From an uncultured Clostridia bacterium (GTDB lineage: Bacteria; Bacillota; Clostridia; Oscillospirales; Acutalibacteraceae), in assembly GCA_947627345.1 (NCBI GenBank), contig CANQVS010000002.1, positions 62,001-126,000 on the forward strand: a stretch of DNA of 64,000 nucleotides. The letters run 5' to 3'. The notes under the pieces were generated by a model. The model worked only from the letters and a program-made list of their open reading frames with translations, had not been told where the DNA came from and did no database searches. The translations under genes and the position numbers were made by a program. How positions within the stretch are numbered: position 1 is the stretch's first letter; each line of letters starts with the position of its first letter. Of this stretch, positions 32,701 through 42,059 are shown one piece after another.

Positions 32701-34053
32701 ATGAAAAAGAAAATTTCGATAATTCTTTCTGCCATACTTGTTATTTGTACAGTTTTTTTCTCAACATTTATTCCCGCAAACGCCATAAGCTACAAAAACA
32801 AAGTTAAGGTAGCTTCCAAGTCAGCTTTGCTTATAAACCTCGATACGGGACAGACTGTTTACGAGAAGAATGCCGATAAAAAGCGTTATCCCGCGTCCAC
32901 AACTAAAATTATGACCTACATTATTGTTGCGGAGCACGTTGATAATTTCAAGAAAACGGAAGTTGAAATTAAACAGAGCGTGCTGGACGTTTTAAACGGT
33001 ACAGGCAGCTCGGTCGCTAATGTGGCGTCCCACGTGGGTAAGAAAATGACGGTTTTAGACCTTCTTTACTCTATGATGGTTCCTTCAGGTAACGATGCCG
33101 CGGTTGTCCTCGCTGATTATGTCGGCGGGGGTAGTGTTGAGAAATTCGTTTCTATGATGAATGATAAGGCGAAGGAGCTTGGCTGTAAGAATACCCATTT
33201 TCAAAATCCCGACGGATTACATAACGAAAACCATTATACAACTGCAACAGACCTCGCAATTATGACGCAATATGCGCTCACTTTGCCCGAGTTTTCAAAA
33301 ATCACAAACACTACCACATATTATGTAAAGGACGAGAGCTTTCCTCTTGTAACTACTAACTACCTCATAGACGCTAACCGAGGAGGTTCGTATTACTATC
33401 AATACGCTCAGGGAATAAAAACAGGAACAACCGATGAGGCGGGACATTGCCTCGTTACTATCGGAAGTGCTGACGGGTATTCCTATCTCGGTGTATTTCT
33501 TAATTCACCGATAAATCCCGAAAATGATGTTTACGGTACAATGATTGACGCGAAGGAGCTTTTCCGCTGGTCGCTTACAAAGCTTGAGCTTAATCAGGTT
33601 GCGTCTTCCGAAACTCCCATTTGCGAAGAGAAAATAAATCACGCGTGGGGCAAAAACAGCGTTCAGCTTGTACCCGAGAAAAATATAAACGCAATAGTTC
33701 CAAAGACCTTTGAGGAGTCCGATATTAAGGTGGAAACCGAAATTCCCGACAGTATAGACGCCCCGATTGAAGAAGGAGATGTTGTCGGAAAAGCAATTGT
33801 TTACTATAACGGTAAGCAGGTAAAAGAAAAAACAAAGATAGCCGAGGTTAACTTAGTTTCAAACGAAACGGTTGAAAGAAGCGGAATACTTTATGTATTA
33901 TCTGTAATTCAGAGCATAGTTTTTTCAAACTGGTTTATAGTTGTTATCGCGGCAATAGTAATTCTCCTTGTTATTTATATTATTATAAGTTCCATTATCA
34001 GAAAGCGTAACCGCAGAAACAGAAGAAATATAAAACATTATCGTAATTTCTGA
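32701..34053 (+). CDS. D-alanyl-D-alanine carboxypeptidase, DacF/PBP5 type
   Basis: 450 residues. A signal peptide ends near residue 30 (PANAIS). The serine peptidase S11 motifs are intact: Ser66 and Lys69 in PASTTKIMT, SGND for the SxN motif, and GIKTGTT. A beta-rich C-terminal domain and a final transmembrane helix (about 400-425) with a basic tail anchor it. It trims the terminal D-Ala of peptidoglycan stem peptides outside the cell and can serve vegetative or spore wall. A GGAGG site is present. Confidence 0.93.
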   Translation: MKKKISIILSAILVICTVFFSTFIPANAISYKNKVKVASKSALLINLDTGQTVYEKNADKKRYPASTTKIMTYIIVAEHVDNFKKTEVEIKQSVLDVLNGTGSSVANVASHVGKKMTVLDLLYSMMVPSGNDAAVVLADYVGGGSVEKFVSMMNDKAKELGCKNTHFQNPDGLHNENHYTTATDLAIMTQYALTLPEFSKITNTTTYYVKDESFPLVTTNYLIDANRGGSYYYQYAQGIKTGTTDEAGHCLVTIGSADGYSYLGVFLNSPINPENDVYGTMIDAKELFRWSLTKLELNQVASSETPICEEKINHAWGKNSVQLVPEKNINAIVPKTFEESDIKVETEIPDSIDAPIEEGDVVGKAIVYYNGKQVKEKTKIAEVNLVSNETVERSGILYVLSVIQSIVFSNWFIVVIAAIVILLVIYIIISSIIRKRNRRNRRNIKHYRNF

Positions 34054-34077
34054 TATTAATAAATAAAACAGAAAAAT

Positions 34078-34112
34078 AAAACAGGTCGGGTAAATTTACC
34101 CGACCTGTTTTA
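34078..34112 (+). terminator. Terminator after the carboxypeptidase
   Basis: Long perfect palindrome AAAACAGGTCGGGTAAA and its complement, ending in TTTT; probably works in both directions. Confidence 0.85.
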
Positions 34113-34180
34113 TATGAAAATTCGTTTGCTGTTAATAAAAATAATGCACATTACAGTTGCGTCCTCAGCGTGAGTACAAA

Positions 34181-34765
34181 TTATAATTCACTGTTTACAA
34201 AATACGTCAATGCTTTTTTATAGTCTGCTCCCTGCTTGCAGATTTCATTAAGACTGTTAATGCTTACCCCGACGCTTTTACTTTCGGGTTTAAAGTCTTC
34301 TTTTAAACAGTCCCACGGACAGGCCGAAGATTTAAGATAAGGATATTTTTTGTCTTCTTCGGTACAGCCTTTTGAAATTTTAAAATAAGGAATATACACC
34401 GCCTTATTTTTATATGTAATATATTGGTCTGACATTTCTTTAACGGTATTTTCTATATTGGAATAATATTCCTGACCATTTTTATATTTTTTTATGAAAT
34501 CATCCTTACTTAAAATATCCTTGTTATTTATTTTATTTGCTTTGTAATTTGTATTTAGGATTAAAATTAAAGCTTTAATTGTTTCATTATCATAATGTTT
34601 CCTAAAATTATTTGCCGCAACCCCGACTATAATTTCTTCTTTTGTCATTTTATGTTGATTTAAGAGAGTATTTGTATCTTTTTTAATTTTATATCCCGAA
34701 TTGATAATCGGAACTGAAGCCATTATAGCAAGTATTAACAAAAGTCCTATTAATTTTCTTCTCAT
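34181..34765 (-). CDS. Divergent SpoIID/LytB-like protein, probably inactive
   Basis: 194 residues. An N-terminal hydrophobic segment (about 5-22) acts as anchor or signal. EEIIVGVAANNF near 43-54 and ETIKALILILNTNY near 61-74 recall the SpoIID start (eeYvvGVvaaEM then eaLKAqavaaRTy). YITYKNKAVYIPYF and YPYLKSSACPWDC at 115-153 resemble the family's later core. The catalytic glutamate of SpoIID aligns with Asn53, so lytic transglycosylase activity is doubtful. The protein is shorter than SpoIID. It lies alone, divergent from a membrane protein gene. Confidence 0.55.
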   Translation of the reverse strand: MRRKLIGLLLILAIMASVPIINSGYKIKKDTNTLLNQHKMTKEEIIVGVAANNFRKHYDNETIKALILILNTNYKANKINNKDILSKDDFIKKYKNGQEYYSNIENTVKEMSDQYITYKNKAVYIPYFKISKGCTEEDKKYPYLKSSACPWDCLKEDFKPESKSVGVSINSLNEICKQGADYKKALTYFVNSEL

Positions 34766-34803
34766 ATTCTCACTCGTATTCTTTTATTTTTATTTTTTAT
34801 TTC

Positions 34804-34832
34804 TTGACATCACTGACAGTTTGTCTTAAAAT
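34804..34832 (+). promoter_or_regulatory. Promoter for the eight-helix membrane protein gene
   Basis: TTGACA (34804-34809), 17-bp spacer, TAAAAT (34827-34832). Confidence 0.7.
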
Positions 34833-34873
34833 ATATTATGTTCGTTTAGTTTAATATATGAAAGGAAACTACT

Positions 34874-36055
34874 ATGAAATCTAAATTGTGTTGGATATCT
34901 TTTATTCCTTTTGCTGTTGCGGCCATTGTAATAAAGGTTTTTCAAAATTATTCCATTGCATTTAATAATAATGCAAACTTAGCGTCATATGCTGTTGTTT
35001 GCGCGGTACTTGTAATGTTTTTAATAAATATTATTTTTGTAGCTCTCGACAGAAAAACTTCTCCTGCCTATCTGTTGTCAAGTAATATACCTGTAGCTAT
35101 TTTTGCCGTTTTAGCGGCTGCTTTAATAGCGTCAAAATCAGCGTTGACAATTATACTTGATTTGCAAAATCATACATACACATTGTTTACTTTAGCGCTT
35201 ACGGTTTTCGGAATGTTAACCTCAATCTGTCTTGTAACGATTGCGTTTGCTCATATTCAGGGAAGAAACTTTTTCCCGAGAATGGGAGTTTTATTTCTAT
35301 CAATGCCAATATGGGGCGGATTGATGCTTATTTCGGAGTTTTTAAGCAACCGTACTGTTTCCGTTTATTCGGTTAACCCCATAAATCTCTTCTGCTATGC
35401 TTTTGCTATGATTTATCTGTTTAAGCTTGCTATGATTATTGCAACCGTTGACGGAAAAAATCCTGTAAAATCTATGTTTCTTTACGGCTTTCCGCTTGCG
35501 GGTTTAGGACTTGCGTCGGGTGTCGATACTATTATTTCAATTATCAATAACGGTCTTGATTATTCCGAAAATGTTATTTCATTTGCCTTTTTTGCGCTTG
35601 CGCTTTATATAATTTTCTTTAATATTGAGATAACAAGAAAATGTTTAACAAAAGATGAACAGATATTACAGTTTGACCTTGAAGATTTTGACGAGGAACA
35701 GCGCGCTTATGGCGCAAATCAGGATAACACGGTTGTTATTTCAGAAACGGGAACAAACGACTACGATTATGATTATTCTAAGACAGTAGCAGACAACGAG
35801 ATTTATGTGGCAACTCCCGATAATAAAGATAAAGATAACAGTGAGTTTGATTACAGCTCAAATTCAGATGCAGACGATTTTGTTATTGCTCCTGATATTA
35901 AGGAGAACGATGCAATTTATATAGAAAAAGATAAGGCTGTAAATTTTGAGAGAGGAGTAGTTTCTCAAAATTCGCAGAAAAAAGATGAAGAAACTGATTA
36001 TGATGAAGAGCATTTAGAGAAGATTAATAGACTAATTGAGGATATTAACCGATAA
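34874..36055 (+). CDS. Unrecognised membrane protein with acidic tail
   Basis: 393 residues that I do not recognise. About eight transmembrane helices fill residues 5-255. The last 135 residues are a hydrophilic, strongly acidic tail rich in Asp, Glu, Asn and Tyr (DYDYDYSKTV, ENDAIYIEKDK) ending in a short helix with EEHLEKINRLIEDINR. By positive-inside reasoning the tail is cytoplasmic. It has its own promoter and AAAGGAAA before the ATG, and sits upstream of the thrS leader. No catalytic motif is visible; low-complexity tail and helix count suggest a scaffold, sensor or transporter-like role, which I cannot decide. Confidence 0.75.
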   Translation: MKSKLCWISFIPFAVAAIVIKVFQNYSIAFNNNANLASYAVVCAVLVMFLINIIFVALDRKTSPAYLLSSNIPVAIFAVLAAALIASKSALTIILDLQNHTYTLFTLALTVFGMLTSICLVTIAFAHIQGRNFFPRMGVLFLSMPIWGGLMLISEFLSNRTVSVYSVNPINLFCYAFAMIYLFKLAMIIATVDGKNPVKSMFLYGFPLAGLGLASGVDTIISIINNGLDYSENVISFAFFALALYIIFFNIEITRKCLTKDEQILQFDLEDFDEEQRAYGANQDNTVVISETGTNDYDYDYSKTVADNEIYVATPDNKDKDNSEFDYSSNSDADDFVIAPDIKENDAIYIEKDKAVNFERGVVSQNSQKKDEETDYDEEHLEKINRLIEDINR

Positions 36056-36072
36056 AATCCAAAATTTATTTG

Positions 36073-36101
36073 TTGACTTTTTTATTTTTCGGTGATACTA
36101 T
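36073..36101 (+). promoter_or_regulatory. Promoter for the thrS leader
   Basis: TTGACT (36073-36078), 17-bp spacer, TACTAT (36096-36101), so transcription should start near 36108, just before the T-box leader. Confidence 0.75.
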
Positions 36102-36117
36102 ATATAAAAATAGTTTA

Positions 36118-36346
36118 ACGCTATGATAAGGACACGATATTTCGGATAAGTTTTTAAGAGAGCGCGCGGTTGGTGAAAGCGTGTAAAACTTCCGATATAT
36201 TACCGCCTTTGAGCTTTGCGCAGGAAATGACGCGACGGGTAGCTCCGTTAAAGGTAACGAGGGTTTTTAACCGAAGTTGGGTGGAACCGCGATTTGTAAA
36301 TTATATCGCCCCAATATTCTTTTATAGAATATTGGAGCTTTTTTAT
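36118..36346 (+). promoter_or_regulatory. T-box riboswitch for thrS
   Basis: Leader of about 230 bases before thrS. The conserved T-box TGGGTGGAACCGCG is at 36278-36291. Upstream are stem I elements (AAGAGAG, GGTTGGTGAAA) and stem III (GACGGGTAGCTCCGTT). A terminator hairpin GCCCCAATATTC / GAATATTGGAGC plus T run ends at 36346. An ACC triplet in the 3' strand of the specifier region suits tRNA-Thr. Uncharged tRNA-Thr should favour the antiterminator and allow thrS expression. Confidence 0.93.
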
Positions 36347-36379
36347 TTTATCTATTATAATGATAAGGAGTAGTCGATT

Positions 36380-38323
36380 ATGATTAATGTAGAATTAAAA
36401 GGCGGAGTTGTTAATCAATATGAAAAAAACATTACTCCCGCGGAGATTGCCAAAGGAATTGGTATGGGACTATATAAGTCCGTATGCGCCGCGAAAATAA
36501 ACGGAGACGTTTGCGATTTAAGAACCCCGATAACCGAGGATTGCAAGGTTGAACTTTTAACTTTTGATGATGTAAACGGTAAAAAAGCTTTTTGGCATAC
36601 TGCCTCCCACGTTCTTGCTCAGGCTGTAAAACGCCTTTATCCGAGCGCGAAGTGCGCTATCGGACCCGCTATAGATAACGGTTTTTACTATGACTTTGAT
36701 GTTGAAAAGCCATTTACAACAGAGGACTTGCAAAAGATTACCGAAGAAATGAAAAAGATTGTAAAATCAAAAATTTCTGTTGAAAAATTTGAGCTTGACC
36801 CGGACGAAGCCGTAAAGCTGTTAGAGGATATGAACGAGCCTTATAAGGTAGAGCTTTGCAGAGAACACAGCGATAAGGGCGAAAAAATAAGCTTTTATAA
36901 ACAGGACGATTTCACAGACCTCTGCGCGGGACCTCATCTTATGGACGTAAGCCCTATAAAGGCGATTGCACTGACAAATACAACAGGCGCATATTGGAGA
37001 GGCAATGCTGAAAACGCACAGCTTTGCCGTGTTTACGGCGTGGCGTTTCCAAAGGCTTCTATGCTCGAAGAGCATTTAAAAATGATGGAGGAGGCTAAAA
37101 ACCGTGACCACAATAAGCTCGGACGCGAGTTGGAACTATTTACAACGAGCGAGGTTATCGGACAGGGACTTCCCATTTTGCTTCCAAAAGGAGCAAGGGT
37201 TATTCAACTTCTTCAGCGTTTTGTGGAGGACGAGGAGCAAAAGAGAGGCTGGCTTTTAACAAAAACTCCGTTTATGGCTAAATCTGACCTTTATAAAATC
37301 AGCGGTCATTGGGGACACTATAAAGACGGAATGTTTGTATTGGGCGATGAGGAAAAGGATGATGAGGTTTACGCACTGCGTCCTATGACCTGTCCGTTCC
37401 AGTATCAGGCATATTTAAACCGCCAGCGTTCTTACCGCGATTTACCACTCAGATACAACGAGACATCAACACTTTTCCGTAACGAGGCTTCGGGGGAAAT
37501 GCACGGACTTATCCGAGTTCGCCAGTTTACAATTTCAGAGGGACACCTCATGTGTACTCCCGAACAGCTTGAAGGTGAATTTAAGGGATGCTTAGAGCTT
37601 GCGATATTTATGCTGAAAACTGTCGGACTTTACGAGGACGTAAGCTACCGCTTTTCACAGTGGGACCCGAATGACAGGGATAAATATATCGGAACAGAGG
37701 AAGAATGGAATGAAATTCAGGGAATGATGGGAAGAATCCTCAACCATCTTGACGTTCCTTATGAAATAGGAATAGGCGAGGCGGCTTTTTACGGACCGAA
37801 GCTTGACATTCAGATTAAGAATGTTTACGGTAAGGAAGATACTCTCATCACAATTCAGATTGACGGTATGATTGCCGAAAAATTCGGTATGGAATATGTT
37901 GATAAGGACGGCAAGAAAAAGAATCCTTATATTATTCACCGAACCTCAATCGGCTGTTATGAGCGTACCCTTGCATTACTTATTGAAAAGTACGCGGGAG
38001 CTTTCCCAATGTGGCTTGCCCCTGTTCAGGTTAAGATTCTGCCTATTGCCGACCGCCATATTGACTATGCTTACGATATTAAAAAAGCGCTTGAATCAGA
38101 GGGTATGCGTGTTGAAATTGATGACAGAAGTGAAAAAATCGGTTATAAAATCCGAGAGGCACAGCTTCAGAAAGTACCTTATATGTTTGTAGTGGGCGAT
38201 AAGGATATTGAAAATAACGCCGTATCCGTCCGCCATAGAAAAGATGGTGACCTCGGCTCAATGAAGCTTGATGATTTTATTGCCGTTGCAAGGAAAGAAA
38301 TTGATACCAAGGAGATAAAATAA
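36380..38323 (+). CDS. thrS: Threonyl-tRNA synthetase
   Basis: 647 residues with all normal domains: N-terminal TGS (about 1-62), editing domain with HTASHVLAQAVKRL, class II core with motif 2 (RYNETSTLFRNEASG), zinc-site Cys in MTCPFQYQ and motif 3 (IGCYERTLALLIEKY), then the anticodon-binding domain from about 540. Charges tRNA-Thr in the cytoplasm. AAGGAG precedes the ATG. Controlled by the T-box leader. The next gene begins 4 bp later. Confidence 0.97.
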   Translation: MINVELKGGVVNQYEKNITPAEIAKGIGMGLYKSVCAAKINGDVCDLRTPITEDCKVELLTFDDVNGKKAFWHTASHVLAQAVKRLYPSAKCAIGPAIDNGFYYDFDVEKPFTTEDLQKITEEMKKIVKSKISVEKFELDPDEAVKLLEDMNEPYKVELCREHSDKGEKISFYKQDDFTDLCAGPHLMDVSPIKAIALTNTTGAYWRGNAENAQLCRVYGVAFPKASMLEEHLKMMEEAKNRDHNKLGRELELFTTSEVIGQGLPILLPKGARVIQLLQRFVEDEEQKRGWLLTKTPFMAKSDLYKISGHWGHYKDGMFVLGDEEKDDEVYALRPMTCPFQYQAYLNRQRSYRDLPLRYNETSTLFRNEASGEMHGLIRVRQFTISEGHLMCTPEQLEGEFKGCLELAIFMLKTVGLYEDVSYRFSQWDPNDRDKYIGTEEEWNEIQGMMGRILNHLDVPYEIGIGEAAFYGPKLDIQIKNVYGKEDTLITIQIDGMIAEKFGMEYVDKDGKKKNPYIIHRTSIGCYERTLALLIEKYAGAFPMWLAPVQVKILPIADRHIDYAYDIKKALESEGMRVEIDDRSEKIGYKIREAQLQKVPYMFVVGDKDIENNAVSVRHRKDGDLGSMKLDDFIAVARKEIDTKEIK

Positions 38324-38327
38324 CTCA

Positions 38328-39158
38328 ATGTATAACCGTTCATATAATAGGGGCAGAAGGGGAATGACCTTTAAATTTAAACCTCCGAGGCGGAGAAGGT
38401 TTAAAAGTCTTAAATCCTCATCAATTAATAAAAGACCAAAAGCTCCCGTTTATAAATTACACTTGGCTAAAATCGCGGTTCTTGTACTTATTGTAGCCGT
38501 TGTTTTTGCATCAATTGTTATCGGAGTAAATCTATCTAAACCTGACAATAAAAGGGAGAAGTCTGTTTACTATAAAACCTCAACGGAAAACAATAATGCC
38601 GATTTATTGCGTGTTGTCAATAAAAGCAATCCGCTTGATAAAAATTACATCCCCGAGCTTGTTGAAAAGGACGGCTACCGTTTAAGCGTGCTTGCAGAAA
38701 AAAGTCTTGATGAATTGCTTGCTGACGCAAAGAAACAAGGTATAAGTCTTTATGTAAAATACGCTTATGTCTCCTATGACGAGCAGAAAAAGCTGTATGA
38801 CGCTCAGTATAAAATGAATCTAAAAAAATACGGACTTTCCGAGGTTAAGGCACAGGCAAGAACAAATGTCGTAATTCCACAGGCGGGAAGATGTGAATTT
38901 CAGACAGGTCTTATGGTAAGTTTCAGAAGTGAGCAGAAGGGTAAATTTAAGGACTCTACGGCTTCTGATTGGCTTGGTAAAAACGCTAAAAAATATGGAT
39001 TTGTACTGCGTTATCCTCCCGATAAAACCTCCCAGACTTCTATGAATTGGAATCCAAAATCTTACAGGTATGTAGGCAGGGAAAACGCTCAGGTTATGCA
39101 GAGCCTTAATATGTGTCTTAACGAGTACAGCTATTATGTTAGTTCACGAAACAATTAA
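38328..39158 (+). CDS. VanY-like M15B peptidase fold lacking its metal ligands
   Basis: 276 residues. A very basic N-terminus (to about 44) and one transmembrane helix (46-67) put the rest outside. Residues 105-250 follow the M15B D-alanyl-D-alanine carboxypeptidase fold (VSYDEQKKLYDAQY, YGFVLRYP, SYRYVG). The zinc and catalytic residues are all altered: canonical S-x-H-Q-T-G-x-x-x-D reads CEFQTGLMVS (His to Phe191, Asp to Ser198), and E-P-W-H-Y-R-Y-V-G reads NPKSYRYVG (Glu to Asn, His to Ser). It should therefore bind but not cut. Cotranscribed with thrS, using AAGGAG inside the thrS 3' end. Confidence 0.82.
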   Translation: MYNRSYNRGRRGMTFKFKPPRRRRFKSLKSSSINKRPKAPVYKLHLAKIAVLVLIVAVVFASIVIGVNLSKPDNKREKSVYYKTSTENNNADLLRVVNKSNPLDKNYIPELVEKDGYRLSVLAEKSLDELLADAKKQGISLYVKYAYVSYDEQKKLYDAQYKMNLKKYGLSEVKAQARTNVVIPQAGRCEFQTGLMVSFRSEQKGKFKDSTASDWLGKNAKKYGFVLRYPPDKTSQTSMNWNPKSYRYVGRENAQVMQSLNMCLNEYSYYVSSRNN

Positions 39159-39181
39159 ATTTTAAAATTTTAAAAAAATAC

Positions 39182-39210
39182 TTGCATTTTGTAAAAAACT
39201 ATAGTATAAT
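39182..39210 (+). promoter_or_regulatory. Promoter for rpmE
   Basis: TTGCAT (39182-39187), 17-bp spacer, TATAAT (39205-39210), 42 bp before the rpmE ATG. Confidence 0.7.
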
Positions 39211-39252
39211 TCTACTGTTACATTGAAATATATCCTGAATGAGGTGAATAAA

Positions 39253-39453
39253 ATGAAAAGCGGAATACATCCGAAATATGAGCAGACTACAATTAAATGT
39301 GCCTGCGGTAACGTAATTGAAACAGGCTCAACTAAAAAGGATATCAGAGTTGAAGTTTGTTCTAAGTGCCACCCTTTCTTTACAGGTAAGCAGAAGTTAG
39401 TTGACACAGGCGGACGTGTTGATAGATTTAAAAAGCGTTTCAACATCGACTGA
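39253..39453 (+). CDS. rpmE: 50S ribosomal protein L31 (zinc form)
   Basis: 66 residues. [19 protein letters not shown] and [14 protein letters not shown] are typical of L31; the cysteines CxC and CxxC form the zinc ribbon, so this is the zinc-containing type. I start at the ATG at 39253 with GAGGTG before it; the earlier codon at 39223 in the track lies too close to the promoter and matches no L31. Confidence 0.97.
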   Translation: MKSGIHPKYEQTTIKCACGNVIETGSTKKDIRVEVCSKCHPFFTGKQKLVDTGGRVDRFKKRFNID

Positions 39454-39468
39454 TTTTAATTTTACTTT

Positions 39469-39495
39469 AAAGACGGCATACTTTGCCGTCTTTTT
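39469..39495 (+). terminator. Terminator after rpmE
   Basis: Stem AAAGACGGCA / TGCCGTCTTT, short loop, T run. Confidence 0.85.
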
Positions 39496-39536
39496 GCTTT
39501 ATAGGAATTTTTTTGTATATTCCTAATTGTACATTT

Positions 39537-40175
39537 ATGAATGATATGAATAATAGATATAAAACCATAAAGCTTGAAGCTTTTGATGAATTTGTAGAAA
39601 AACGTTCACGGTTTATCGGATACGCAAAACCCGTAAAAACCGAAGCGCAGGCGATAGAGTTTATTAATAAAATTAAAAAAGAGCATTGGGACGCCAGACA
39701 TAATTGTTACGCTTATTCTCTCAGAGAGAGCGGTGTAAAACGCTACAGCGACGACGGTGAACCTCAGGGAACTGCCGGTGTTCCTATGCTCGACGTGCTT
39801 AATAAGAACGCGATTGTCGACGTTGTTGTCGTTGTAACACGTTATTTTGGCGGAGTTTTACTTGGTACGGGCGGTTTGGTGCGGGCATATTCTCAGGGAG
39901 CAAAAATTGCGCTTAATGCATCAGGCATAATCACTATGTGCGTTTGCAAAGAGTGCGTCATTCGTTGCACATATAACCAGTACGGAAAATTGAATACTAT
40001 GATAATCAATAAAAATGGTGTAATTGATAATATTGAATATTCAGATAATGTAACATTAAGCTTTCATATTCCCGCGGAAAATGTTTCTTTTCTTGAAAAA
40101 GAGTTCGCTGACGCTACGTCAGGTGAAGTGAAAATAGAAATTATTGACGAAAAATACTATGAAATAGACGAATAA
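39537..40175 (+). CDS. yigZ: YigZ / IMPACT-family protein
   Basis: About 212 residues. The N-terminal IMPACT (UPF0029) domain shows EKRSRFIGYAKPV, HNCYAYSLRESG, RYSDDGEPQGTAGVPML and VVVTRYFGGVLLGTGGLVRAYS. The small C-terminal ferredoxin-like domain (DUF1949) follows. Thought to bind nucleic acid or ribosome components; the molecular function is unsettled. The start is uncertain: the track's start overlaps the rpmE terminator, so I use the ATG at 39537. No good ribosome site is seen. Confidence 0.9.
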   Translation: MNDMNNRYKTIKLEAFDEFVEKRSRFIGYAKPVKTEAQAIEFINKIKKEHWDARHNCYAYSLRESGVKRYSDDGEPQGTAGVPMLDVLNKNAIVDVVVVVTRYFGGVLLGTGGLVRAYSQGAKIALNASGIITMCVCKECVIRCTYNQYGKLNTMIINKNGVIDNIEYSDNVTLSFHIPAENVSFLEKEFADATSGEVKIEIIDEKYYEIDE

Positions 40176-40255
40176 ATAAAAAATTTTAAAAAATTTAGGA
40201 TTTTTTAATTTTTAATCGTATATATAATCGTAACAGATAAGCAGGGGGTGAATTT

Positions 40256-42019
40256 ATGCCGTTGCCCGATGAATTTTTACAGGAACTGAAATTTCGCAAC
40301 GATATGACTGAGGTTGCCTCATCGTATGTTAATCTCAAACGCCGAGGTCGTAATATGGTTGGGCTTTGTCCTTTTCACGGCGAAAAAACCCCTTCTTTTA
40401 ACATTTATACCGAAAACGGCTCGTTTTACTGCTTTGGATGCGGAATAGGCGGAGATGTAATAACCTTTATAATGAAGATTGAAAATTTAGATTACATTGA
40501 TGCCGTTAAGTTTCTGGCACAACGCGCGGGAATGAGTATGCCCGAGGACAGCTATGATGATTCTATGTCTGCATTGAGAAAGCGAATTTTTGAGGCAAAC
40601 CGTGCGGCCGCACGATTTTTTCACAGCACTCTCTACAGTGAAAACGGTAAAAATGGTCTTGCTTATTTAAGAGGACGAGCCTTGTCCGAACGTACAATAA
40701 GACGTTTCGGGCTTGGATATTCTGACGCAAACCGCTATTCGCTTGTCAATCATTTAAAATCGCTCGGTTTTAAAAATAATGAAATAGTTCAGGCAAACTT
40801 AGCGTATCAAAATAAAAACGGAAATATTTCGGACAGATTTTTTGACAGAGTTATGTTTCCGATTATTGATTTAAGAGGTAATGTAATCGCTTTTGGCGGA
40901 CGTATTATGACAGACGCAAAGCCTAAATACCTAAATACTTCAGATACCCCTGTTTTTAAAAAAAGCGCAAACCTGTTTTCGCTTAATAACGCAAAAAATG
41001 CGGACGGCAGAACGCTTATACTCTGTGAGGGATATATGGACGTAATTGCTCTTAATCAGGCGGGCTTTACAAATTCCGTTGCAACATTGGGAACAGCTCT
41101 TACGCAGGAACAGGCATTGCTTATGAAACGCTACGCAGATGAGGTGATAATCTGCTATGACTCTGATGATGCGGGGCAGAAAGCTACGGCGAGAGCAATC
41201 GGATTTTTAAGAAATGCGGGCCTTTTAATTCGGGTAATAAGTATTCCAGAGGGTAAGGACCCCGATGAATTTTTAAGAAACAAAGGAGATAAAGGTTATG
41301 ACGCTTTTAAAAATGTAATTGAATCAAGCGGAAACGACGTTGAATATCGGCTTAAAAAACTAAAAAAATTATATAATCTTGAACTCACGGAAGGGAAAGT
41401 CGGGTATCTAAACGAGGCTGTAAAGATATTATCCTCGCTTGATAATTTTATTGAGCGCGACGTTTATGTCTCAAAGCTGTCGCAGGAGGTCGGCGTATCT
41501 CCCGATGCCGTAAAACAACAACTTTCAAAAGCTACTAAAAGAAAAAACCGTGAAGAAAACCGCGAGCATTTCAGAAGTCTTCAAACAGATTTAAACGGCC
41601 GAAACGACAAGATAAATACTGACAGATATAAAAAGCCACGTATTTCAACTGCGGAGGAGGGCGTAATCGCTTATCTTATAAAAAATCCCGACAAACTTTC
41701 CTATGTAATCTCAAATTTAGATGAAAACAAGTTTCAGACCGAATTTAACAAAAAGCTTTTCACATATTTCTCTGAAAGAATAAAAAATGGTCAGGATATT
41801 TTTTCGTCAATATCAGGAGATTTTACTCAAGATGAAATCTCAAAGATTTTTAAAATCGTAAACTCTGATTTTGCAAAAATAGTTAATGATAATACTCTGC
41901 GTGAAAATATAGATGTCATTAATGATGAGTATTTAAAATTAAAAATTTCTGATATATCAGACGCATCAATTGATGATATACAGGAGCAATTAAAAAGACT
42001 GAGGAAGCACCATCAATGA
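40256..42019 (+). CDS. dnaG: DNA primase
   Basis: 587 residues. Zinc-binding domain with [14 protein letters not shown] and FYCFGCG near 38-65 (Cys, His, Cys, Cys). TOPRIM core with [15 protein letters not shown] and the metal motif [11 protein letters not shown] helical DnaB-interacting domain lies at the C-terminus. Makes RNA primers at the replication fork. GGGGGTG precedes the ATG. Next to rpoD, 40 bp apart: the conserved macromolecular synthesis order, here without rpsU. Confidence 0.97.
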   Translation: MPLPDEFLQELKFRNDMTEVASSYVNLKRRGRNMVGLCPFHGEKTPSFNIYTENGSFYCFGCGIGGDVITFIMKIENLDYIDAVKFLAQRAGMSMPEDSYDDSMSALRKRIFEANRAAARFFHSTLYSENGKNGLAYLRGRALSERTIRRFGLGYSDANRYSLVNHLKSLGFKNNEIVQANLAYQNKNGNISDRFFDRVMFPIIDLRGNVIAFGGRIMTDAKPKYLNTSDTPVFKKSANLFSLNNAKNADGRTLILCEGYMDVIALNQAGFTNSVATLGTALTQEQALLMKRYADEVIICYDSDDAGQKATARAIGFLRNAGLLIRVISIPEGKDPDEFLRNKGDKGYDAFKNVIESSGNDVEYRLKKLKKLYNLELTEGKVGYLNEAVKILSSLDNFIERDVYVSKLSQEVGVSPDAVKQQLSKATKRKNREENREHFRSLQTDLNGRNDKINTDRYKKPRISTAEEGVIAYLIKNPDKLSYVISNLDENKFQTEFNKKLFTYFSERIKNGQDIFSSISGDFTQDEISKIFKIVNSDFAKIVNDNTLRENIDVINDEYLKLKISDISDASIDDIQEQLKRLRKHHQ

Positions 42020-42059
42020 CCCCCATTACACAGATGTTTTGAGGAAAGGAATTAAATTT

